Positions 33,075 through 44,484 of a DNA stretch of 64,000 nt are shown in pieces; position 1 is the stretch's first letter, and each line of letters starts with the position of its first letter. The translations under genes and the position numbers were made by a program. The stretch is from NCBI RefSeq assembly GCF_020921035.1, contig NC_063154.1, forward strand, positions 5,580,001 through 5,644,000, given 5' to 3'. Source of the stretch: Rhodamnia argentea. Lineage: Eukaryota > Streptophyta > Magnoliopsida > Myrtales > Myrtaceae. The notes under the pieces were generated by a model that worked only from the letters and a program-made list of their open reading frames with translations, did no database searches and was not told the origin of the DNA.

Positions 33075-36000
33075 TCATTTCTCCGAACCATTGCAATTTT
33101 TGTCGCCCAAATCTAAACCCGAATGCTCGCATTTCCTCCTCTCGCATTGTTTGAACGACGATGGCGAGGCGCCGAGTGTTGGAAATTAACGTCGGGGATG
33201 GAAAGGAATGATATCGAACTCTGACGCGTGATAATGTTATCTTTAAGAATTTATTTGCTCCACGGCGTTGCTAATGATTTTCGACAAATATCATATAGGA
33301 TACAACAAAGTCTCAAGTAAAAATAGCATATAGCAATTATGATATTTCTCTATGATCTCTTGAGGGAAATAATTGGAGAAGAATGTTGTATTTCTTTATG
33401 TCCAAACGGGTAATTACGTCCGAACGGATACAAACACACCAAAGATTGAAAGAGTGTTGGTTTGGTAATTATGTCCGTATAGATACAAACCTTCCAATTT
33501 GATAGTTATGTCTGTACAAACATAAAACCTTTTAGTTGGTCATGAAACTTATTTTATAATTATAATTTTGAAAATAGCTATATATAATTGTTGGCTAGTG
33601 CTATTTTCGGTCCACGTGCGTGCAAGCGCCCAAAATGCTAAACGCGCCTAATAATCGCGCATCCGCACATGGGCCACATGGGTTTACCCCTCTAAGTCCA
33701 TTGTCTTCGTTTGCAAGACTAGAACACCTTCACACTTATAAACTGAATTACAAACTCAAAACTTTCTCGTGTGAGATAAATTTTAGTACCATATCGGTTG
33801 TGTAAAAAAAGAAAAGAATCCACCAAGTAAACACGAAGGTGACATGTAAGATGGCGTAATTGGAAAAAAAAAAAAAAAAACTTGATGTACGCCGGATATG
33901 AATGCCGATTTATTTAAAATTTAGCATTTAGCACCCAAATTTTCTTAAGTAACATGAAAGTACCGATAGGATGTGCGCCGAGTTTCGTGCCGGTGTAGAG
34001 AAGCACGAGTCGATTTGACACGTGCCCGGATCTTAGTGGAGTCGACGAGCCTGAATGGCATCAGACGGTCCTCGCCTTCTTCTTCTCGCCAAGCGCGAGA
34101 AAAATCTTCTGCATGGTTCTTAGCAATCCTTTTTGGAAGGCTACGACAGGCATGGGCTGGGCCGTACCAGAACTCCAAGCCCGGAGGGCTGGGTCGGGTC
34201 GGGGCAGGCCCAAGTTGGCCCTGGGCCTGGGGCATGTCACCGGGCCCACGGTACGTTCCTTTTTAATTCGCATATTCTCCGCTCGGTGGGACAGCAAAAG
34301 GGCAAAACTTTCGTGCATCATAATTGCAATCCCCGCCGCTGTTGCTTTTTGCGATGCGGATGCATCGGGAAATGCACCTCGAAAGAAATCGAATAATGTC
34401 GACAACATTAAATTTCCCCTTCCTTGCTTTCGTCTATCGGAGGACACAAACATAGGATTGTACGGATGGAACATTATATTGCGTAATTATTAGGGGATAA
34501 TTAGCCAATTAATCATAACTCATTGTACTAATATCAATCCCGAACTTTTCAATCTTGCCGATTTTGTGATAGAATTCATGTGAAGTTACAATTTGGCTTG
34601 AGAAAGGAGGGGGAAAATCTTTTATTAGTCGATTGCTCGGATTGTGGGATTTGATCAACTATTGTAATCATCCTACAGCCAGACATGGGAATTGAAATGG
34701 GAATCGGAGGGCCGCTCTGACATTCGTAAGTTGCCTCCGTTGTAAGACACACACGAGATTTGGATTATTGTCTAATAAAACATTATCATTACGTAATTAA
34801 AAAGTAATCTTGCAGTGGATAAGGAAAAAAAAAGAAAGCCTGCCTACTCTTGTATTGTGTACACGACAAGGTGAGTAATTAGTTTAATTAGCAAGTTAGG
34901 CATATTCCACCTTTGAAATCTCGACGTTTTCCAGTTGAGGATTATTCAAGTATATCCACGTAGCGTGGGCTGTGGAATTTTGTTTTTAACTAGCTGTACA
35001 AGACAGATCTTATTCCATATTATTATTATTATTATTATCATTATTATTATTATTATTATTATCATCTCGAATTCTTTCAAAAAAAAAATTATAATGTTTC
35101 GGCGTAATTAGTTGAAAACTTCGTTAAACATTTTGATTGACTTTGTATGTTAAAGTTGGAAATTTTCTTCCACGAGCAACGTCGTGACAATACTCATGTT
35201 GATTTCGTACATGCAGACAATTTGGAATGTTAATTATTTAGGTTCAATGAGGTCATTATTGACCAGACAATATAAAACATATTGCGCTATTGACTTATGC
35301 TCTCGAATTTTTCAATAAATTCAATCAGCTTCTTCGGCAAACTAAGAGATCAGGTATGATAGATATTTACCCGTGTGAAAATATACAAAGCTCGTTTATG
35401 TCTCAAGGAAGATAAAGAGGAGATAAAATACATCAAACTCGACCTAATTTCGAGATAAACACAATAAAACAAATTTAAAGATGTGTTTAATTAAGTGAAA
35501 GAAATTTTCGCGAATTAATAGTCTAGACTTTCACGAGTTTAATTTGCTCAAGATGATTAGTTAACGAAAAAATCACTTGCAATCAAGTTAGGAAAACAAT
35601 CATTTTCTCGAAGATGATTTCTAGAAAAATATTTTCTTTTATCACTTCTTATTAGTCCATGGGATTACAATACCATATTTCTTTCGCTCTGCTCTTTGGG
35701 TTTAAGGAAGGAGATTGTTAAATTTTGGAATTAAAGATTATATTGAGCATTTTCTCGGAGGCGAATTTAAGCTAAGGATTATCCACCTATTTGACAATAC
35801 TCACGTGTTTTCAGAATAATTAAAGTTTTAGGTGTTCTAATACCTCTAAATATTCGTTTCGTTCGATGAAGAAAAAGCATTCGCAAGACCCCAATTCGGG
35901 AAAGATGAATAAAAAATTGTAACTTTTTTTTGGTCGGATTATAAAAAATTGTAACTTTGAAAACGCTTTTTTTAAGGAGAAAATACTTTGTATTACTCTA

Positions 36001-37120
36001 ATTATATCATCAATTAACTTATAGTTAAAGGGCTTAGTTTAAAATAAAGAAAGCAAAAGGAGCAATTAGAAAAATCCGAAAAAGCGGAGGCGCATGCCGA
36101 GCAGTGTGTCCGTCCATAAGCGAGAGCGAGAGAGAGAGAAAATCAAGCTGACGCGCGCGTTGTGCGTCCGCCTACCCCAACAATGACACGTCACCATCAT
36201 GTGGGCCCTCGCTCCCGTTCTTTCTCTCTCCTGCCCGTCCTCCCCGCACTCCAGCCCTCTTGCCCGAACTGCCCGCCCCTAACCTTTTTGCCAGCCCCAC
36301 CCTGTCCCGTGCGGTCGGTCAGCCTACGGATTTTCAAACTAACCAATGATAATGATACGGAAATTATTATTAGCGTTAATTACACGAACGTTTTATAAAG
36401 ATCTTTACATTGGTGACAATACCAATAATAACCCGAAATCCCGTTGAACTATAAAGTTGCCTCGATTGATGTTTGACAAATGTAAATGAAAGACCGGCAA
36501 TCGAAAATTTTGTACGATTCGAGCTCAACTTAAAAGAGCGATTGAGTGAGAGTTTGAGGCTCGAAAATGTCAAAAATAATATGAAAAGAAAGTTCGAAAC
36601 TGGACACCATTAATATTTAATTTTGGTGGTGCGACATGAATTTCACTATGCCTTACATTTTATAATTCTCTCTTATTAGAAAGCCAAACAGGAAAAAAAA
36701 ATTCGAATTCGACACTATTAATATCTAATTTTGAGGTCATCCTCAGTAGAAAATTATGCGTCAACCACGTAATGGGACGGCGAGACACGAGTGGGAGAGT
36801 ACAACGTTGGCCCCCAGAACGGGCAGTTCGACACTCGCGCGCTGGGGAACCCCGGTCCGACTGCCCGTCTTCTGCGGGCAGCTCCGTTCCGCTTTTTCTG
36901 AGTCTTCGATTCCATAGTTGCGCAAAGAAGAATTAAAAAAAAAAAAAATTTGCAGAAGAGAGAGAAAGAGGAGAGAGAGAGAGGGGGGGAGATAATTCAA
37001 TCAATCCCACATTTTTCTTGCTTCTCGCTTTTTCTTTTTAAACGGTCAGCTTTTCGCGTCTTTGCTTCCTGCGATTTTCTTGTTTCCTCCCTCAACATTT
37101 TTTTCACCACATAACCATTA
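33075..37120. other. Intergenic DNA upstream of the RLCK gene
   Basis: No protein or RNA gene is supported. There is a short GC-rich patch at 34140-34260 (GGCCCAAGTTGGCCCTGGGCC), an ATT microsatellite at 35019-35062, and otherwise AT-rich DNA with homopolymers. From about 36900 the composition shifts to CT/GA-rich, marking the approach to the kinase leader. Confidence 0.5.
35019..35062. repeat. (ATT)n microsatellite
   Basis: About fourteen ATT units are broken by one ATC near 35037-35040. It lies in non-genic DNA and is a likely length-polymorphic marker. Confidence 0.85.
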
Positions 37121-37123
37121 TTG

Positions 37124-37374
37124 CTCTCTCTCTCTCTCTCTCTCATCCTCCTCCTTTTTCTTTTTTCTGGGGTTCCGGGGCTGAAATTGTTTTTCGGGGA
37201 GTGATCACATCACTCGGGGTCCTTCAATTCGCGAGTCGAGCACTGTGCAAGTTTTTTCCTTTTTTGTTTCCCAGATTTTGAGCTGCTTCGGTTGCAGCAT
37301 CGGAGCGCATGATCTGGGTTGTTGCTCAGTTCGTGATCTTTCTCTCCTCTCTCCCTCTCTCTCTCTCTCTCTCT
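37124..37374 (+). promoter_or_regulatory. CT-rich leader/core promoter of the RLCK gene
   Basis: Two pure CT tracts (37124-37144 and about 37354-37374) and many TTTTTC stretches occur 210-460 bp before the kinase start codon at 37588. This pyrimidine-rich texture is typical of plant promoters and 5' leaders. No TATA box is obvious and the transcription start is not known. Confidence 0.45.
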
Positions 37375-37587
37375 GTTCGTTCCGCAACTTCGTAATCGGC
37401 TGATTCCAGGTGTCCGGGGAAGCGACAAGGAGCTCCCCCTCCCGCTTTTTTGTTTTGTCGAGTTTCGATGCTTTTGAGGACCGGCGGTTACGATTCTCGG
37501 GGTTTCAAATTGGAGGGGTGGGGGTGGTCATTTGGGTTTCGGCGCGTTGATGATTTGGGGATTTTCCGCGCTTAGGGTTCGAGAGAG

Positions 37588-40500
37588 ATGAGTGTCGTCA
37601 CTGGCAACGGCGGCGGCGCTGGTGGTGGGGGAGGAGGAGGAGGAGGAGGAGGAGGTGGGGGCGACAATGGCAAGGTCGAGACTTGGGACTCGGGCGAGTC
37701 GATGGGGAGGAAGAAGAAGAAGAGCAAGGACCGCGGCGAGAGGAAGAAAGTGGAAGGCCGTGAAGATGGTCTCGGTGGCGACGATGACGATAGTGTGGGT
37801 GCCAAGGAAAGTGGTTGTTGGGTTAGGTTGAGGTTCATTGGGAGCTGCATCTCCTCAAGATCCAAAGTTGATACCTCCATCAGTGGTGCCAGTACTAATT
37901 ACGGTAATGCTCTCCTTCATTTTGGCCGGACTGTGTTCTTCTTCAGTTTTAATTTTTTTCACTTTTAGTGCGTTTGTCCATAAGCGCTGTGGGTTTTGAG
38001 GTTTACGGGTTGTTGTCTGAGCTTAGTTTTTTATTCTTTTGGGGGGGGTGAACTGTAGGATTGTTCGGTGCTTTTCATGGGTTTCTACCTCTGTATTTAC
38101 TGGCCTTGAATGGCCAAACTGTGTGCTTCTTCAGCTTCAATTTTTTTTTTTTTTGACTTTCAGTGGTTTCGTCTCTAAGCGCCGTGGGTTTTGAGGTTTA
38201 CGGGGATGTTGTCTGAGCTTAGGTTTTCATTCTTTTTGGGGCAACCTGTAGGATTGTTTAGTGCATTTCACGAGTTTCTGCCTCTATTCTTACTGGGCTT
38301 TGTTATAAATATGTAGTGGAAAGAGCTAGTGAGTTCAGCCAATGTTGTTGCTGTACCATGGGTGGCTCTTTAGAAGCTGACGTGAACCTGTGGAGTTTTG
38401 TCATCCTGATGGAAATCAGAACTGTGGAGAGCCTCCTTTTTTTTTCCTCAACTGGAATGAAGAGATAACGAGACCAAATATCGTTTCACCATTAATGAGA
38501 ATGAAGATAATGGAAATCGGAAAAAAAAGAAGAAGACATTTGACAGAGCAAGGTAGTGCACCTTCAGAGCTTGATAGATAGAAACCTGACACAGCACCAG
38601 TAAAGAGAATCCAAACTTTTGAGAGATTGAAATCCTTCATTTTTCTACCCGGAATCTCAGGAATTTCAATACCCATATTGATCCTATCTAGTGTTGCTTC
38701 TGTGCTATGTCATGGTAGGCTGCAGCAAAGGAAGCACTAGCAGCGCTTTAGGGAACCGTTAAGTTTTCCCGGCACAAAATAGAGCTTAACTGAGTGTAGT
38801 GGCTCTTATTAGCTTCTCCTTTAAGATGAAACCTCTATTAATTCCTATTGAAGTGTTTAAGAAGAATGAGGCAATGGGCAACTAACTATACTTACCAGTA
38901 TCATGCTGTCTACAACAAATGATCTCTTCTGATGCATATGGACAATATACTTCAGACTTCAGATTGAAATGCAGCGGCAGCATTAGCATGAATGTGTATG
39001 AATTGCTGGTTTATTCTTGCCACTGTAAACATTGCTTCCGGCCTAATCCAGTGCCTTCACTGTAGCTGGTTTATTTACCATCTTTTGGTTGGAGAATTTT
39101 GTCCATCAGAATGCTTAAGTTGGATTGACGGTTGATATTAATTTTGGTTAGACTATGGGAATCCCTTATCAGTTTTGTAGAAAGCCTTTTTTTTTTTTCG
39201 GTTCATGGCGGTCTTTGTGATACATACACATTTGCATTGGAGACATCATATGGGGCAAAATAAGGGGTAGACCTTTTGTTCTTGTTTGGTAAAATGAAGG
39301 AATAATTGAGAAGGCTAGGATTTCAATGCATGTGAGGTTTATGAGCACATAAAGGCGGTATGATAGGGCGTCATTTCTAATTCATCCAATGTTTAGTTTC
39401 GATTCCAAGGATTTATAGTCAATTTTTTTTTCTCACTTTTACTGCCTCGTGCATCTTTTCTATTTGCAGTTAAGTTTTTCTTCAGTATGTCACATACCAT
39501 GCTGCTTGAATGCTGGTGAGTGCATTTCAGTAAAATCTATTGGAATGTAGGTTTGAGAAGCCATTGGTGATTGTTGTGCATTTATCGATGTTCTAGTCAT
39601 AGGTAATGACAGCTCACATGTATGTCATAGGACGCAAGTTTGTGACAGCTGTAGAGTAGCTTTAGAATATGAATTTACCAGAGTAGGGTTATGGTGGCCT
39701 TATAAATTGATAACTTTCCTTATAAGGAAGAAGGACAAGTTCTCGTTTACAGTTATTTGTGAAAAAAGCTGAAGTGTCCTATTGCGTTCTGAGTAGTATA
39801 AGCTGAAAATTGTGAACTAGTTCATGAGTTGTTCTTATCTACTGAGAAGGGGATGATGGTGATTGCATAGAAGTATTTAAATCCTATACGAAAATAAGGT
39901 AGGCTATGTGCTTTGAGTTGCATAATACACTTTAATTGCGAATTATGTTGTCCTAGTTATCTGTTGTCTGCACCATGTACCTTTGTGGTTGACTATTGTA
40001 CCAAAGTCTAACTTAAACATCTGCATGTGCATGCTTATGCTCATGTTCTGATGAACTGTTCATGTAACATGCTTTGGACAGTCCCATTAGTGGATAATTC
40101 AATTTGAAGCTTCTGTTTGGAAAACTGGCTTGCTGCATATTGTTTTTTTGAGCTGTTCGCAGTCCATGCTTACTCGCTTGTCTGATATGCTGTGTTTCTT
40201 TTTATTCATTTGAGCAGCAGACAGTAAATGTACAAATGATACAAGCAGAGACCAGCCTGCTCCTCCTGTGGTTTCATCTACGACCACTAGCAATACAGAA
40301 AGTAACTCTTCAACTTCCAAACTTGAAGAGGAACTTAAAGTTGCCTCTCGCCTGCGAAAGTTCTCATTCAATGATCTTAAGTTAGCTACAAGAAACTTTA
40401 GACCTGAAAGTCTACTTGGGGAAGGTGGTTTTGGCTGCGTCTTCAAGGGTTGGATCGAAGAAAATGGGACTGCTCCTGTGAGACCTGGCACTGGGCTTAC

Positions 40501-43500
40501 TGTTGCTGTTAAAACTCTCAATCATGACGGGCTTCAGGGTCACAAAGAATGGCTGGTGACTTATCACTCAATTCACCTTTTTGTATCTGAAATATTGCTT
40601 GTTTGCTTGTTAACATGACTTTTGATGAGTCACGCTTTCAATGTGGCAGGCTGAAGTGAATTTTCTGGGTGATCTAGTGCATCCTAATCTGGTAAAATTG
40701 ATCGGATATTGCATAGAAGATGACCAAAGGTTGCTAGTGTATGAGTTTATGCCAAGGGGGAGCTTGGAGAACCACCTCTTTAGAAGTATGCAGTTGTCCA
40801 GTATCGTGTGCTTGACTGCCCTCGATGACGTATTTTACATTTTATTTTGTATTTATGCCAAAGTAATCTTTCTGTAGCTGGATATTGAGGTCCTCACCGA
40901 AAAGTTAGTATATTGTTAATACTATGGATATCAATCTCTAGAGAATCATATTTATTACCACGTTATGGTTCTCTTTCCAAAAGAAGGTAGATTTGGAATA
41001 AAATCTTACCTACAGAGTTTGTCGTGATGTTTGACTTGTGTAGGAATTGTTATTTGCTAGATGCTCAACGTGTTCTTCTGCCTGAAAAGGGCGTGGATTA
41101 ACTGTTGGATGACAGTGTCTCTGAGAACCAAAAATGCAAACAACCTCGTGGCTCTGCTTAATCAGATTAGAATTGGAATTGATGCTTTAAGCCTGGAAAA
41201 AGAAGGGAATAGGATATAGGGGGACTCTTTTTACTGGTCATGAAATATCGTTCTTTAGCAACTTCATCAATCTGATAATTTTAGGCATCTTTTACTGTCT
41301 TCTACTTGTAGTTACTCCATCAGGAATTATGGCGTTAATGTTCTTGCGTTTTTGTTGGAGGAAATCCCCAGTAGTACTCTATTAAGGATGAATTGTGCTA
41401 AAAAGTTGCCAGCACTTTAGAAATCAAAATAAATGGAAAACATAATTGGTAATTTGGTGGCTCTCAACAATATACTAGATGTGGTTATTGATATGCCAAT
41501 AAGTATTAGGATGCTAAGCTTGCCTCTGTGTAGCATCATTTCCTCGTCTAACCAAGTAAAAATTGGTATCATGGCATGCTGTAGTTTCCAAAATATGCCA
41601 TTAAGCAAAAAATTATGTGCCATTAAGTATTAGGATGCTAAGCTCGCCTTTTTGTAGCATCATTTTCTCATCCATCCAAGTAGAAATTGGTATCATGGCA
41701 TGCTGTAGTTTCTAATATATATTCAGAACGTTGGTGTTAGTATTTAATTATGCCATGTATGACAATGGTGACTTCAGAAGTCCAACCTTAATTTCGCTGT
41801 GGTCACAAACACTTTATGATTTAATTCTTTTGTTTTTCTTTGTACTCGGGCTATGTAGGAGCTCTGCCTCTCCCTTGGTCTATCAGGATGAAAATAGCTC
41901 TAGGAGCTGCGAAGGGTCTTGCTTTTCTTCATGAGGAAGCAGAAAGGCCGGTGATATATCGTGATTTCAAGACTTCCAATATCCTGTTAGACGCTGTATG
42001 TCCTAAATTTGCGGCAGCATTTTGTCTTCCTTTTTTAGCCTGTCATGTTATTCATTTCTTTTAATTATTTGCCTTTCAGGACTATAACGCCAAGCTCTCT
42101 GATTTTGGGCTTGCAAAAGATGGTCCCGAGGGAGATAAGACTCACGTCTCAACACGTGTCATGGGAACGTATGGCTATGCTGCCCCAGAATACGTGATGA
42201 CTGGTACGTATTTGACACTGAAAAACGCGAGGCTGACCTGCATATAGGTTGCTGAGAAGCGTTTCTAATGCGTCAAATTATCTAATAGCATAGTGAAAAG
42301 AGAATGGTTCCAATCAACGCACCTTGTGTATGTGTCTCTGCTGTTACATGATGGTATAGTAACTTATGACAAGCAGACATGTGCACCGAAAATGATTAGG
42401 TGCAGATAGATTTGGGGATTCTATCATCCTGATCAAAGATTGAAGAAAATGATTGAAGGTCATCAACTGACATGCCTTTATTTATTCTGTTGTCTTATAT
42501 CTTTGTAAATGGTCACAACGTGCGAAGATGGTACATATAAACATAGTCATTCTTGCACTGAATGCACAATGACTTCTCTGTTTGGTCTTGTATGCAGTCT
42601 ACTGATATGTTAGTCCCCTTCTTTTCCAGTTCTAATCCATGTGATCGATTATTCTGCATCCTCTTACTTCTGAAATTTTACCCTCGGCATAACATGTGAT
42701 GTTCTTGTGTACTCATTACCTGTATTAATGTATGGTGTCTTCTCACTTCTTTGTTCGGAGGAAGCTTGATAATTTTTTGGACCCTGCAAACAATACATGC
42801 TGGTGGAGAAAGGCTGACTATTGTGAGCCATAAGTATGAATGTCATGAGTTAAGAGTTCCTAGGTGATTTGTATATAGTTTTACTGGGATGCACTTGTAG
42901 TGGCAAGGGCTTACAAATATCGATTGTTTTTCTTTGTCTTTTTTTGGGTGTGGGTGCAAAGATGGAGAATCTAGTTTATGTCTTAATCTTTCAGTCTCAG
43001 TTTGTACTTGTTTTTCACGGCTAGATGTCGGTGAGACGTCTGATGTTTTGCCATGGGTCGTACTTGCCTGAAAATGGGACCAAATGGTGCTTACTTCACG
43101 TATCCCTGTCTCCTGTCTAGTCAGCTCACATTCACTATCACAGGGCACCTTACTTCAAGGAGTGATGTCTATAGTTTTGGTGTGGTGCTTTTGGAAATGC
43201 TGACCGGAAGAAGATCCATGGACAAAAATCGGCCTAACGGCGAACACAACTTAGTTGAATGGGCTCGGCCACATCTTGGAGAGAGAAGAAGATTCTACAG
43301 ATTGATAGATCCTCGGCTTGAAGGTCACTTCTCAATAAAAGGTGCCCAGAAGGCTGCGCAGTTGGCTGCTCACTGCCTTAGCCGAGATCCGAAAGCTCGT
43401 CCCCTGATGAGTGAAGTTGTCGAAGCTTTGAAGCCTCTCCCAAATCTCAAGGATATGGCAAGCTCGTCGTACTATTTTCAGACCATGAGGGCGGAGCGCA

Positions 43501-43652
43501 TAGGGTCGAGCCCAAATGCTAGATATGGCACTCATTCGCAAGCAGGAGCAAATGCAAGGAATAGGACTCTTTCAATACCGAATGGGACCCATGCATCCCC
43601 ATACCACCATCAGTATCCTCATCAATCTCCTAAACCGAATGGTAAACCATAG
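37588..43652 (+). CDS. PBL34-like: Receptor-like cytoplasmic kinase, RLCK-VII, PBL34/35/36 type
   Basis: Exons 37588-37903, 40218-40555, 40650-40785, 41859-41995, 42080-42203 and 43144-43652 join in phase with GT-AG borders to give 519 aa. The N-terminus has a long glycine run (about residues 8-25), a Lys-rich patch and [20 protein letters not shown], a Cys-containing block typical of the PBL34 group and a possible acylation site. Kinase landmarks: glycine loop GEGGFG (173-178), VAVK Lys204, catalytic YRDFKTSN with Asp299, DFG 317-319, activation loop [18 protein letters not shown], then [18 protein letters not shown]. All catalytic residues are present, so it should be active. Members of this group relay signals from surface receptors in immunity and development; the partner here is unknown. 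Intron 1 is 2.3 kb, and its acceptor is an ambiguous CAGCAG. Confidence 0.94.
37920..38298. repeat. Diverged tandem duplication inside RLCK intron 1
   Basis: A segment of about 190 bp beginning TTGGCCGGACTGTGTTCTTC (37921) is repeated from about 38110 as TGGCCAAACTGTGTGCTTCT. Both copies continue through GCGCTGTGGGTTTTGAGG or GCGCCGTGGGTTTTGAGG to a TGTAGGATTGTT block and a TTTCTGCC/TTTCTACC end. Many substitutions show it is older than the 20525 duplication. Confidence 0.7.
40215..40220 (+). promoter_or_regulatory. NAGNAG tandem splice acceptor (CAGCAG)
   Basis: Intron 1 of the kinase ends ...TGAGCAGCAG followed by ACAGTAAATG. Cutting after the first CAG gives Ala-Asp-Ser, and after the second Asp-Ser. 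Both keep the frame, so two isoforms differing by one alanine at residue 106 are possible. The annotated CDS uses the first acceptor. Confidence 0.7.
41495..41722. repeat. Tandem duplication inside RLCK intron 3
   Basis: Two copies, about 41495-41602 and 41619-41722 with a 124-bp period, both contain AAGTATTAGGATGCTAAGCT, GTAGCATCATTT and TTGGTATCATGGCATGCTGT. They differ by scattered substitutions and a short indel. Confidence 0.75.
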
Positions 43653-44484
43653 TGATGGGTTTAGAGTTAGCCGTCCCTTATTCAACCCCTCTCTCCCAAT
43701 TTATTTCCTTTTTCTTCTCTTTCTTCAGTATAGGAGTTGATTTTCGTCCAAACATTTGCGCTTGATAACTGAAATGGTGACGGAGAAAAAATGTGCCTAA
43801 ATTGTGATGTGTTTTCACAATGACATCCTTGAGCAGAGGATGCCTGGCCAGGTGAAGCATTTCTGGCAGTGTCTATTTTGACCCTTATGGAACTCTATTT
43901 GGAGATATGCTGAAGCTTGTTGCCTCATTTCCCTTGGTTCTCTTTCTTCTTTAGCTTTATCCTCACATTGACATTAATTTTTCTTTTTTTTGGTCGAAGA
44001 CCTTAATTCACTGGCATAGTTTATGTTAGAAGACAAAAAGCTTATATCCATTGTTTACATTCCTTTCTGCCAGAGGTCTTACTAGTGTTCATGTTACAGG
44101 ATCTAGTTTCCATTGATAAGGGCTGAAGTATGTTTGTGAGCTGTAACAATTTTAATCAAAGACGTTTTAGGAATTTTTTCGGTCAGATGATTTCTACATG
44201 ATTCAATTCATTTTTTCAGAATGCTCACCATTTGCTGGTTGAAGTCTGCAAATACACGGTAATTGTTTTGGTGATTGAAGGAAAGTACAGGAGCATGCTA
44301 CGTCTGAAAGGAACCATTTTGCTTTCAAATCAAGCCAATATCAGTTCCTTCCCGACACACCAAATGAGTATTTTATTGCACATATTGACACCTAATACGG
44401 ACCCATCCATGCTTATTCCATATGACAAGCTAATGTCCAAACCCTTCATCAGGTGTTTACTTGTTCTCTCTTTGACCTCCATGC

